From the NCBI GenBank assembly GCA_039820405.1, contig JBCBQC010000059.1, positions 1-38,892 of the forward strand: DNA of 38,892 bases. The letters are read 5' to 3'. The notes below the pieces were generated by a model. The model was not told the DNA's origin. It saw nothing but the letters and a program-made list of their open reading frames with translations, and did not search any database. Below, piece after piece: positions 8,944-17,809 of the stretch; position 1 is the stretch's first letter; the number at the start of each line of letters is the position of its first letter. The DNA is from CALLVY01 sp937899855 (GTDB lineage Bacteria > Bacteroidota > Bacteroidia > Chitinophagales > Saprospiraceae). Made by a program: the position numbers and the translations under genes.

Positions 8944-11900
8944 TCAATTGGGTTTGATGTGACGCATGCCCTCGCGGAGGGTGACGATGCCTTTTTCCGT
9001 TTCTACATTGTACTTGACCGCGGCACCGGCTTGGTTGCGGATCGTAAAGGTGGCGTAGTTGTTTTCGTCCAGAGTGGCCATTAGCTTGAGCGTTTCCCGG
9101 TCATAGACGTAGCTGACCATATTGCCGTCGAAGGGATGGATGCGGATGTCGTCGTAGTAAGCCCAGTGATCGTTGGTCGTAAGTATGTTATTGGACAAGC
9201 GCAACTCCATAAATTCGGCATCCGCCGGAACCGTAAAGTCGGCGTAGATCCGTTGCCAACCGTCGATGATGGGCCCGCTGGCCGTAAAGTCGGGCAGGAT
9301 ACTCGCCGTCCCTCCGCTGCAAAACAGGATTTGAATGGCGGCATTTTCGTACTCGGTATCGGTAGGATCCTGCTGGCCCCCAAAGGTTTCCTTCACCCAG
9401 GCACTGAGCAAGTAGCGCTCACCCGGTACCGGTCGGAAGGTCCCCACACAATTGGTATTGCTTTCGCCCAAGTACTTGACCAGGTAGGGCCCCACCAAAA
9501 TGGGAGCCACCTGAATGCTGTAATTCCCCGTGTGGGCCTCGTCGGTCACCACATTGGTGGCCAGACTGGCCTCGGTAAAGCGAAAGTGGTCGGTACAATC
9601 CTTATCGTAATCCTCAAAACCATCAAAGGCGATTTCCCGATGGCGCATGTTTTGCCCCAGGGCTACCACCACTTGTTTGGCGTAACCGTACTGTACGGCC
9701 GCGTAGTTGTCGATGGCATCCTTTTCTTCCAGCACTTCGCCCCGATTGGAGTATTTGGTCCGGGTGGTAGCCCGTACCCAATTGTTGGCCGCGTTATCGG
9801 CACCGAGGGACCAATCAAATGGTACAAAATTCTCCAACTGTCCCAACTCCCGCAGCAGTGGCTTGTCGTTGAAGGCCGCTTCGTAGGCCCGGTCGGTCTG
9901 GTAGAGGTGGTTGCTCTGGGTCCGCCAGTTGCCTTGGTTTCCCCAGACCCAATCGTTGAGCGGTGCCTGGCTATTGGCGGCACAATCTTCGAGGGCGTAG
10001 CTGCAAATCGTCCGCGCCGCCGCCTGCGCCGCGCCGTCCGGCAATCCATTCCCGTCGGTTAGCAAGTCGCGGTCGGGCTCGCCGGCGTCTTCCATCCGTC
10101 GCGCCGCGGCCGTAGGCGTCCCTCCCCCACTGCTAATCTCCTCGTAGCAAAAGCTCCAACAATCATCGTAGGTACTGGGCAAGCGCGTAGCGTAGTAGAC
10201 CGTTCCGCCACTTAAAAACCCAATCCGAACCTGGCTATCGTCCATCGGGTTGATCCCCTCGATCGAAACGACTCCCGTCACCGTCGACCAATCCAGCGAT
10301 TGGCCGTTTTCCAAACGCAAGTGCAAGTCGCAAAGGATCGGGCATTTGACGGGGCAAGCGGTAAGGCCAAACTGCAGGTCCGTACCCACCACCGGGCTGC
10401 TGGGATAATACCGCAGGGTGCCGTACTGCAAGGGATTGACGACGCCCGTGATGAGGCTGGCGTAATCCGGGTGGAACAGGTCCTGGTTGCTGGTCAGACC
10501 ATTGTCTAGGCTTGGCCCCACACTGGGATCGGCGAGGGCATCCAGGAGGGCCAGCAAGTCCTGATTGGCCACACAGCTGCTGGAGGTCCCCCGGACAAAG
10601 TATTCGTTACAGGTTTCCGCCTTCCACGCGTTGGCGTAGGTCGTGGCTTGGGTTTGGAGGACGTGTTGCTCGCGGTTGGCAAAGTTGTTAGCGTCGGTCG
10701 TTCCCGCGGGGCCGAGGAAGGTCGTCGACCCCACGCTGGCCTGGAGCAAATTGCGGTGTCCCGAACGGGCAATAGTTAGCGTAATTTCACTCTGACTGGG
10801 AAAGGGGAAGCCATCTTTTTGGATACAACGGATGCCATTGGGTTCCACCTCGCTCACGTACGCCAGGCGATCCGTTCCAACCGTGAGATCCAACCACAGC
10901 TCATCTCCTTTGACAAAATAATCCGGAGCGTTGTTGAAGGCAATGTAGCCATCGGTACAAGTAAGGTTGGCAAACTGTAAGTCCAGGTTGTGGTAGGCAC
11001 CGGCCATACTGCCCACCGTGGGGTCATCGTATTTCCAGTGAGCGGGTTCCGCGTAATTGTAAAGGTAATCGTCAAACTCGTTGGTCGTTCGGGTGAGAAC
11101 GGGAAGGGCGGTCACGGGATCGTAAGCGACGTTTTTGGTGCTGACGCTAGAGCGACCATCCGTCACCCAAACCTCATCGAGCAATCCGGTTTTGTAAATG
11201 ATCTTATGCGTCACGGCGGTCCGTACCGAGGTTTCGGTGAGGTTAAAGCTGCCCAGTACGGAGAAGGTAAACAGGGGGACGATTCCCAACTGCCAGTAAT
11301 CGACGTTGAAGTCGGCCCCGTACTGCTGCCCCGTCTCGGAGTCTTCGTGAAAGTCGTGAAAAATATCGTGACTCTCCCCAATGGTACCCGCCACCAAATT
11401 GCCGTCGGCTTGTAAAAGGCTCACTTGGTTGGACAAGCGATTGCGGCCCTCCGCTCGGTAATCCTGCTCCGTACGGTAGCGGTATTCCGTACGACCAATC
11501 AAGCTTCCTGCGGGCTGATCCGCAGTGGGAAACGTTCGCTGACTCATCGCCCGAGGCTTGCCAGCCATGTCGTTCAACTCCACGGTGTAACCCTGGGAGC
11601 GACCGATGTATTTGTTGACCTGGCTACCGATGGGATAGTAAATCGCAATGTCGTGGATCGGAGTGGCGGACGACAAATCCGTTTCCGATTCGAAGACCGG
11701 AAAGTCCTTGTGGGTATAAAATTCGTGGACCGTAATGGGCGCGTAAGCCTCGTCGATGTCGACTCCCTGCTGATCGGCCAAGCTCCTGACCATCACGCGT
11801 CGGTAGCCGACACTCGGGCCCGGATAGTAGCCTTTCATCATCGGTTTTTCCACGAAGAGGTTTTGGGAAGCCGACAGCGGATTGGACAGTTGATAGTCCA

Positions 11901-14900
11901 CTGGATACAGCAGGGCGCTTTCGTCGCCCCCCAGGCCCTGAGGCGTAATGGCTACCCCGGAGCTGATCGTCCGTCCCTCCTCCTCAATGGTATAGTCAAA
12001 CTGCTGGCCATATTCTTCCGCGCCCAAACCGTGGGTCCATTCGTCCGACAAGCTCAAACGTTTGACCCGACTGCCACCGCCGTACATTTTACCCTCCCCA
12101 TTTTTCAATCGGACCACCGTCCGCCCGTTGAGCTCAATGACCTGCCCCCAGCCCTGCCGGTAGGCATAGCGATTGAAGCCGGCCACCATAATGGAAATCT
12201 CGCGAAAGAATTGAAAGGTAGTCCCCAACAGGTTGCCAATTTGATCCATAAAGTTACCCGGATCGGACTGGTTGGGATCGTAGCCGTGGACCAGCTCGGA
12301 GCGGTTGAGTTTTAGAAAGTCCAGGGCGGCCCGGCTGAAAGGATGAACGTTTTCCCCAAAGCTGGGATCTTGCAGGGGCACCTCTTTGAGGGTCAAGTAG
12401 GCCATCGAAAGGTTGCCCTGGTTATCCGCCAGAACGTCGTAGGTACTACTGGAAGGTTGGAACTCCGCATAGCCCGCTACGTAATCGCTGGACCGGGCCC
12501 GCTTATCAGTAAGGTCGATGTAGGTTTTAAAATAAACTTGATCCAAGCCTTCGAGGTAGTGTCGGTAAAAATACTGCTTGGGCGTCAGTCCCCCCCGTGC
12601 GGACTCCGCACTGGGAATGGGCGTACTCAAGTCGACGTAGACGCGCCCCGGATGAGTGGGATTTACGGCTCCCGATATATTGGCGTACTTCGCCCCATTC
12701 GTAAAGCGATTTTGGAAGACAATCCCATTGGGTGGAATGTCTCCCACGGCGATCACGTCAAACATTTGTACCGCCGGTTTGTCCATCTCGTAGGCGTAAT
12801 CGTCCGCTTCGTACTGTACCGCGATCTTTCCCCCGGTGGGCAGCGTAATTTCCCGCAACTGCCAAGCCTGGGCATTGGGGGCTTGGTACTGATTGGTGTA
12901 GGGAAAATCGAGGAAAGGATAACGATCCCCAAATTGGGTATTGTCCTGAAAGTAGCCCCAGCGATCGCGGTTGGTCCGCCGGTAGTCCGGGTTGGAAATC
13001 GCTTGCTCGGAGAAATAATTGAAACGGTAAGGGCTCAGTCGGCCACGATTGGATGCTTCTGACTGGAGGTACACCTCGGCCAGCGTCAGCTTGGCCCCGT
13101 TGTTCTCCGCGGAAGGGGTCTTGTCGCAAAGTGGTGGAATACTGACCGTACCTTGGCCACCCGCGTAGTTCATCACCACCGTAGTAAGCGGAGTGGCGGT
13201 CGCAAAATCGGGCAAGCTACCGTCCAGATTTTTGAGGAACAATTTGATCCGGTCCAATTTGTACATCCGATTGCTGTTGGGCGTACTGGACCCCGCGTTC
13301 CCTCCCAAGGCTTCGCTGTTGCTGCCCAGGGCATCGGTGCGGGGCGAAGTCTCAAAGAGGGCCACGTGGGTGGCGGTCTCCACCGTCCGCAAGTAATACA
13401 GGTCCTTTTCCCCGTAGAGGTAAGCCGCCAGGTCATCGGTATAATCCGACTTTTTCCCATCCGTAAAAGCCGATCCCACGTAGGGTTCGCGCCAGCGGTA
13501 TTGCTCGCCGGCCGTCTCCCCCGTGGTTTTTAAATAGTTGAATTTCACCCAACTTCCGGGATCGTCCTTCGTCATGCCATCGCCCGTCAAGTCTTGATAG
13601 TCCGTCGAGGCAATGTGGGTCAGCAGCCAGGAGTGGGCGTAGCCCGGCAGGGTCTTGACCGACTCGTACTGATTGGAAGCGCGGTTTGGAGTCCGTTGCC
13701 CCAGATTGACGACGTCGAGGTTGGGATTGGTTTGGGAATCGTAGGCGTTGTTGTTGTCAGAAGGGTGGACGCTAAAGGTGGCATCGACCTGCCGTTGGTT
13801 TTTGGCGGGAAGACCGTAGGCGTAACGAAAGCCATCCGACTTGTGGATAATGATTTCGGAAATTTGGCTGTTGTCCGCGTTGGGAGGATTGGGAAACTTG
13901 TCCGCCGTCGTAAGACCGGTAGGACCGTTGCGGTAGTACCTAAGGTCGCGACTAAAGCCATACTGGTGAGCCTGCGAAGCGGTCAAGTTCTGGAGGTAAT
14001 CCGATTTGGGCGTTCGATTGTTGCGAGAAGCGAGCGTCGGATGATTGGTATAATCGTCCGCATCGAGGCTGGCGTTGGTCTTTTGATTGACGAATTGCCC
14101 CTGTCCGTTGACGCTAAATTCATCACTCCCCCGGTTGAGATCGGCACGCAGGGCCACCTCAGCTTGCCAGGCCGCCAATTGGGTCTCCACGCTCGCTACC
14201 TGTCCACTCTTTTCGCCGTACTTTTGGTAATAGTAATCTTGGTACAAGGGATCGTTGGAAAGGCTACTCGCGGGTTCCCGCAAGCTGGCCGGCACCCCAC
14301 TGCGCCAGGGTCCCGAGTAGCTCTCCCCTAGGGTCAGCCCAAAGCCTACCCCGGCGTGAATAGTATTGCCTATACCGAGTTCCAACTCCACCCGAAAGCC
14401 ATCGGCCTTGGACACCTGCCGGGGAGAATGGAGCAGTTCTACCTTGGAACGGTAGGGCCGAAACTGACCACCAATGCCCACCCCCGATACGACGAGTGGG
14501 TCGTAGGTATAGGCCGAGGTGGAGAGGTTGGGCACTTTTTTGGAATAGGCCAGACCGGTACGGTTAAAATCGCGAAAGTCATTTTCCCCCGCATTTTGAT
14601 TGTTCAAATAACCGTAAGCCCGCCGCGTGACCTTTCCCCCATTGACGAGTCGCGACCACTGGGCGTAGCCCGTCCAATTGCCCCACAACTCGGGACTGAA
14701 CCAAGCCCACTGATAGCCCTGGTCAAAGGACAAGCCAAAGTTGACCATCGTGGATTGGGTCGGTACCCTAACCTCGGGCACCGATCCCTGAAAGTTGAAG
14801 GACAGACTCGAACTGCCCCCCACACTGGTCTGGGCCCGCTCGCTCTCGGAGAGGTAATGGAAGCGGTGCTGTTCGGTATAGCGCAGGCTGGTGCGCAAGC

Positions 14901-15597
14901 TGATGTCGGTGAGGCCGCGCCGCGAGTTGTAGGAGATACCGAGGGTTTGCGCGGTGGCAATTTGGCCGTGCATCCCCTTGAGGGTGATGGAAGGATTGAT
15001 GCCAATGCCACTCTGGGCGTCAAAGGACAAACCCAGGTTGCCTTCGAAGGGCATGCCGTTAAAGCCCACGTTGGCTCCGACGCGGTAGCCCAGCCCTTTG
15101 TAGTTGTTGTAATAAATTTGGGCGTTCATCTCGGCGGTCAACGGTGGCGGAATGCCGAATAGCTCGCGTCGCTTTTTGGGGAAGTCGATCCCCACTGCAA
15201 AGTTTTGTTTGAGGTGCATCTGTTGTTCCACCACCTCCCCGTTAAAATCATCGGGCAGGCCCCGCAGTTGGCGATTGATGGCGCCGATGTTGAGGTTCCA
15301 GCCCAGGCCCACCCAGGAGCCCGCGTCGTTGGGGCGAATCCCGGAATTGTAAAACAGATTGATGGGATAGCCTCCATTGGGGCCGGGGATGTTGAGCAGG
15401 GGAATATTGTAGGTAAAGTCCCCCGTATACAGGTTGACCATTTCGGTGGTCTGGGCGGGCTCAAAACTGGCAAATTCTTCCTGAGCGGGTCCCGAAGTGA
15501 TGGCCCACAGCGATTGGGGAATCAGGGAGAGTACGAGGGGGAGCAACAAAGTGGTCGTAAGCGCCTTCGGAAATTGACGCAGGGCATGAAGTCTCAT
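8944..15597 (-). CDS. Giant exported SpvB/TcB-like protein with jelly-roll module (copy L)
   Basis: A 2,217-residue protein with a signal peptide (about 1-32, ending SLWA). Residues 34-67 are identical to copy R. The block after them (NLYTGDFTYNIPL...PGPNGGYPINLFYNSG...SWVGLGWNLN) resembles the start of SpvB/TcB proteins, in which Y-N-S-G and G-L-G-W motifs open a beta shell. The middle is long and beta-rich, with a Cys cluster (CPVKCPILCDL) late in the protein. At about 1986-2162 there is a galactose-binding-like or carbohydrate-module jelly roll (AHTGNYSIQV, YLLSAWVKE, GWQRIYADF, WAYYDDIRIHP). RHS-like strands (VYDRETLKLMATLDENNY) close the protein. The start is fixed by a 1-nt gap after the upstream gene, as in copy R. 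It probably pairs with the RHS protein two genes on, as TcB pairs with TcC; this is inference. Confidence 0.9.
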   Translation of the reverse strand: MRLHALRQFPKALTTTLLLPLVLSLIPQSLWAITSGPAQEEFASFEPAQTTEMVNLYTGDFTYNIPLLNIPGPNGGYPINLFYNSGIRPNDAGSWVGLGWNLNIGAINRQLRGLPDDFNGEVVEQQMHLKQNFAVGIDFPKKRRELFGIPPPLTAEMNAQIYYNNYKGLGYRVGANVGFNGMPFEGNLGLSFDAQSGIGINPSITLKGMHGQIATAQTLGISYNSRRGLTDISLRTSLRYTEQHRFHYLSESERAQTSVGGSSSLSFNFQGSVPEVRVPTQSTMVNFGLSFDQGYQWAWFSPELWGNWTGYAQWSRLVNGGKVTRRAYGYLNNQNAGENDFRDFNRTGLAYSKKVPNLSTSAYTYDPLVVSGVGIGGQFRPYRSKVELLHSPRQVSKADGFRVELELGIGNTIHAGVGFGLTLGESYSGPWRSGVPASLREPASSLSNDPLYQDYYYQKYGEKSGQVASVETQLAAWQAEVALRADLNRGSDEFSVNGQGQFVNQKTNASLDADDYTNHPTLASRNNRTPKSDYLQNLTASQAHQYGFSRDLRYYRNGPTGLTTADKFPNPPNADNSQISEIIIHKSDGFRYAYGLPAKNQRQVDATFSVHPSDNNNAYDSQTNPNLDVVNLGQRTPNRASNQYESVKTLPGYAHSWLLTHIASTDYQDLTGDGMTKDDPGSWVKFNYLKTTGETAGEQYRWREPYVGSAFTDGKKSDYTDDLAAYLYGEKDLYYLRTVETATHVALFETSPRTDALGSNSEALGGNAGSSTPNSNRMYKLDRIKLFLKNLDGSLPDFATATPLTTVVMNYAGGQGTVSIPPLCDKTPSAENNGAKLTLAEVYLQSEASNRGRLSPYRFNYFSEQAISNPDYRRTNRDRWGYFQDNTQFGDRYPFLDFPYTNQYQAPNAQAWQLREITLPTGGKIAVQYEADDYAYEMDKPAVQMFDVIAVGDIPPNGIVFQNRFTNGAKYANISGAVNPTHPGRVYVDLSTPIPSAESARGGLTPKQYFYRHYLEGLDQVYFKTYIDLTDKRARSSDYVAGYAEFQPSSSTYDVLADNQGNLSMAYLTLKEVPLQDPSFGENVHPFSRAALDFLKLNRSELVHGYDPNQSDPGNFMDQIGNLLGTTFQFFREISIMVAGFNRYAYRQGWGQVIELNGRTVVRLKNGEGKMYGGGSRVKRLSLSDEWTHGLGAEEYGQQFDYTIEEEGRTISSGVAITPQGLGGDESALLYPVDYQLSNPLSASQNLFVEKPMMKGYYPGPSVGYRRVMVRSLADQQGVDIDEAYAPITVHEFYTHKDFPVFESETDLSSATPIHDIAIYYPIGSQVNKYIGRSQGYTVELNDMAGKPRAMSQRTFPTADQPAGSLIGRTEYRYRTEQDYRAEGRNRLSNQVSLLQADGNLVAGTIGESHDIFHDFHEDSETGQQYGADFNVDYWQLGIVPLFTFSVLGSFNLTETSVRTAVTHKIIYKTGLLDEVWVTDGRSSVSTKNVAYDPVTALPVLTRTTNEFDDYLYNYAEPAHWKYDDPTVGSMAGAYHNLDLQFANLTCTDGYIAFNNAPDYFVKGDELWLDLTVGTDRLAYVSEVEPNGIRCIQKDGFPFPSQSEITLTIARSGHRNLLQASVGSTTFLGPAGTTDANNFANREQHVLQTQATTYANAWKAETCNEYFVRGTSSSCVANQDLLALLDALADPSVGPSLDNGLTSNQDLFHPDYASLITGVVNPLQYGTLRYYPSSPVVGTDLQFGLTACPVKCPILCDLHLRLENGQSLDWSTVTGVVSIEGINPMDDSQVRIGFLSGGTVYYATRLPSTYDDCWSFCYEEISSGGGTPTAAARRMEDAGEPDRDLLTDGNGLPDGAAQAAARTICSYALEDCAANSQAPLNDWVWGNQGNWRTQSNHLYQTDRAYEAAFNDKPLLRELGQLENFVPFDWSLGADNAANNWVRATTRTKYSNRGEVLEEKDAIDNYAAVQYGYAKQVVVALGQNMRHREIAFDGFEDYDKDCTDHFRFTEASLATNVVTDEAHTGNYSIQVAPILVGPYLVKYLGESNTNCVGTFRPVPGERYLLSAWVKETFGGQQDPTDTEYENAAIQILFCSGGTASILPDFTASGPIIDGWQRIYADFTVPADAEFMELRLSNNILTTNDHWAYYDDIRIHPFDGNMVSYVYDRETLKLMATLDENNYATFTIRNQAGAAVKYNVETEKGIVTLREGMRHIKPN

Positions 15598-15598
15598 C

Positions 15599-16222
15599 TT
15601 AGTTCGTTTTTAACTGAGGGATTCGGTTGATTTTTTGTTGGGGAATTTTTGCCTTGACCACCCCACTGCGTAGGACGTGGTCCTCAAAAATGATGGTCTG
15701 ATCGCCGGGCCCTCGGTGTTCAAAGGCCAGCGAAAATTCGAGGTAAGGAGCCAGCTCGTAGTTGCGGACGAATTGGTAGAGGACGCAGTGAGCGGTGTCG
15801 GCTCCGTGTAGGAGGTAGAAATCTTCCTGGGCGGCGTAGGAAAAGTAGTCGACCATTTCGTAGTACTCCGCTTCGTTGCGCGCCGTTTTCATCAGCACAT
15901 TTTGCCGGTCGCCTACGGGGCTGATCCGACAGTTGTAGTAATTCAGCTCGCGACCCAGCTCGGCCCGACGCTCCTCCAAGGTGGAAGCGGTCAAGCGGTC
16001 GCTGCGTTCTTCTTGTGCGACGATGTACTCGGGGGTCTTGTACTGAAATTGAAATTCCAAATCCCCAATTTGTTTTGCTACCCGCAAGCCGTGGGCGGGG
16101 TCTTCCAACCAGGTGACGTAAGCGCGGGGCCACAGGTCGGGCTCCACCCCACAGGCCCCCAAGAACAACAGCATCCCCCATAATGCGGAAGCCCTGCCCC
16201 GGTTAATTTTCCAGTCCAGCAT
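15599..16222 (-). CDS. Predicted lipoprotein of unknown function (copy L)
   Basis: The open frame extends to 16501, but I place the start at the ATG at 16222, giving 207 aa. This matches the 206-aa homologue and yields a good lipoprotein signal: MLDWKINRGRASALWG, then MLLFLGAC with lipobox LGAC. The mature part begins with an acidic segment, then WLEDPAHGLRVAKQIGDLEFQFQYKTPEYIVAQE, and later DYFSYAAQEDFYLLHGADTAHC (quoted in separate conserved blocks; both recur in copy R). I do not recognise a named family; lipoproteins with an ExPxxGL opening and a KPxxYI block do occur beside RHS genes in Bacteroidota. Its first 20 nt overlap the end of the OmpH-like gene and its stop is one nucleotide before the giant gene, so the three are probably translated together. 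Confidence 0.85.
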   Translation of the reverse strand: MLDWKINRGRASALWGMLLFLGACGVEPDLWPRAYVTWLEDPAHGLRVAKQIGDLEFQFQYKTPEYIVAQEERSDRLTASTLEERRAELGRELNYYNCRISPVGDRQNVLMKTARNEAEYYEMVDYFSYAAQEDFYLLHGADTAHCVLYQFVRNYELAPYLEFSLAFEHRGPGDQTIIFEDHVLRSGVVKAKIPQQKINRIPQLKTN

Positions 16223-16727
16223 AGCGTTGATTGACGTAGTGAATAATCTCATCGGTACAGTCGTAGGCGGGTCGGCCACCAATGATGGTCCCGTCCTGGC
16301 GATCCCCGATGACGTAATCGTAGCCTTCGCGATCGACAAAATCGCGGAGGTATTGATCGAGTTGCTTCCAGATTTGTTGGTCGAATTCCGTGGCCAATTG
16401 TTCTTGCTGCCCCAGCAAGTCCTCCTGCCGCTGGGCGTATTCCCACCGTAGACTAACCAAGCGTTTTTCCACCACCGCATCGGAGGTTTGGCCCACGCCA
16501 CGAAGCTGGTTTTGCAGTTGCACCTCCAAGCTGTCCAGTAAGAATTGGGCTTGTTGATCGCTGCGGAGCAATTGTTGTCGCAATTGTTTTTGATAGTCGA
16601 ATGACTGGTACACTTCGGCCAGGTCGACGTAGGCGGTCCGCGGTTGGGAGTAATAGGAGCGGTACAGGGCGACCGAAGAAATCAGCAGGCAAATAAGTAG
16701 CAGCCACAAAGACTTGATTGGGTTCAT
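16203..16727 (-). CDS. Membrane-anchored OmpH/Skp-like periplasmic protein (copy L)
   Basis: A 174-residue protein with an N-terminal hydrophobic segment (about 7-22) lacking an obvious cleavage site. It then has the hallmarks of the OmpH/Skp family: a strand with TAYVDLAEVYQSFDYQK, a long Gln/Glu/Leu-rich helical hairpin (about 45-125), and a C-terminal return strand (GYDYVIGDRQDGTIIGG) followed by a closing helix with DCTDEIIHYVNQRY. Skp proteins are trimeric periplasmic chaperones that hold unfolded outer-membrane proteins. Here the likely client is a product of the same operon, for example the giant proteins encoded just downstream. It starts 53 nt after the 327-aa gene and overlaps the next gene by 20 nt. 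The family call is good; the client is inferred. Confidence 0.85.
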   Translation of the reverse strand: MNPIKSLWLLLICLLISSVALYRSYYSQPRTAYVDLAEVYQSFDYQKQLRQQLLRSDQQAQFLLDSLEVQLQNQLRGVGQTSDAVVEKRLVSLRWEYAQRQEDLLGQQEQLATEFDQQIWKQLDQYLRDFVDREGYDYVIGDRQDGTIIGGRPAYDCTDEIIHYVNQRYAGLEN

Positions 16728-16780
16728 CTTTGAAAAATAATTGACGGATAAAGAGAATGGGGGACGGCGGGAAAAGGCGC

Positions 16781-17764
16781 CTATTCCTGCGTTCGATTTG
16801 GCTCCGATGGAGCGGGCAAGTCCGCAGGTGGATCACCGGAGGATCGGAAATTTTCACCACCACCACCCGGCGTCAGACAGTTCTGACCCACTGGGCAGAA
16901 GTACAGAAAGCGTAGGAATTGGCGTTCGCCCTTGGCATCGCTGACTTCCAGGGTGTAGTAAGTATTGGTGGCGACGGCGGTCAGGCTGATGGAAAAATAA
17001 TTGGTTCCCATTCGTTTGACTAGCGAACCCGCTTGGTTGGGTGCGCCCTTGTTCCAATCGTAGATCAGGTAATCCACTTGGTCGTTTTGACCCGCTACGG
17101 TTGCGTAGCGCTCTTGGTAACGAAAGTTGAGAACGGGGGTATTAACTTGTACGAAGGACCCGTCCAGGTATTTTTTTAGGTCAGCATAAATGGCCGTATT
17201 GGTGACTTCCGGTGGGTTGGCTTGACAGGCCTGGAGGATGGGGAATTTGAGTCCGAGTCGGGGCAGGTTGCCCGATATGGTTTCCGCGGTTCCCACCTTG
17301 ACGACCGAGAGGGTGGTAAAGTTAATATCCGGCAGGTCGATCTCGGTAAAAAACTGATTGCCCGACCAAAATTTGATACTGGCATCACAGCGTCCCACGC
17401 GGTACTTTAGGCCTTCGGTACAGAGCCCATAGCTTTCCCCGTCGATAAAAATTTCACCATTCACAAAATGAAAAGCCCAAAATCGATTGACATCATCCAA
17501 GTCGCGCAGGCCAATCTCAATATCGGAATTGCCAAAGTGTAGAAAATCAAATTCCACGTAACCCGTCTGCCCGGGATTGAGTTGATTGGTCTCCAGTTGA
17601 TCGAAGGAAAAGAAACCACGTCGCAGCTCGGAGTTGGCTCCCCAACGGGCGTAATCATTGGCCGGGGATTTTTGCAGTTCGGTTTCCAGAATGTGCTGGG
17701 CCCAAGTGGCTCCGGGCAGTAGTCCAGCAGCCAAAAGTAGAAAGAATATTTTTACGGCATTCAT
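16781..17764 (-). CDS. Secreted protein with conserved DASIKFW block (copy L)
   Basis: The frame extends to 17803, but the ATG at 17764 gives a clean signal peptide (MNAVKIFFLLLAAGLLPGATWA then Q) matching the copy R homologue, for a 327-aa product. The N-terminal half is beta-rich, with FVNGEIFIDGESYG, a Cys pair, and YRVGRCDASIKFWSGNQFF near residue 127. That order resembles lectin-like (ConA/LamG-type) sandwiches in Bacteroidota adhesins, but I cannot assign a family. A second beta region follows, perhaps Ig-like (VDYLIYDWNKG, TYYTLEVSDAKGERQFLRF). The tail after LTPGGGG is low-complexity and rich in Pro, Ser and Glu. No type IX secretion C-terminal domain is evident. It sits 45 nt after the S74 gene. 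A role in surface binding is a guess. Confidence 0.85.
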   Translation of the reverse strand: MNAVKIFFLLLAAGLLPGATWAQHILETELQKSPANDYARWGANSELRRGFFSFDQLETNQLNPGQTGYVEFDFLHFGNSDIEIGLRDLDDVNRFWAFHFVNGEIFIDGESYGLCTEGLKYRVGRCDASIKFWSGNQFFTEIDLPDINFTTLSVVKVGTAETISGNLPRLGLKFPILQACQANPPEVTNTAIYADLKKYLDGSFVQVNTPVLNFRYQERYATVAGQNDQVDYLIYDWNKGAPNQAGSLVKRMGTNYFSISLTAVATNTYYTLEVSDAKGERQFLRFLYFCPVGQNCLTPGGGGENFRSSGDPPADLPAPSEPNRTQE

Positions 17765-17809
17765 CAGCGGAAGGTTTGGCGGTAAATAAATCATGACGCT
17801 CATTCGTGT

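Noticed and set aside
16223..16501. N-terminal extension of the 207-aa lipoprotein gene
   Set aside because: The extension overlaps the OmpH-like gene in another frame and the copy R homologue has no matching sequence; the ATG at 16222 gives a proper lipoprotein signal.
17765..17803. Upstream start for the 327-aa protein
   Set aside because: The 13 extra residues would spoil the signal peptide, and the ATG at 17764 matches the copy R start.
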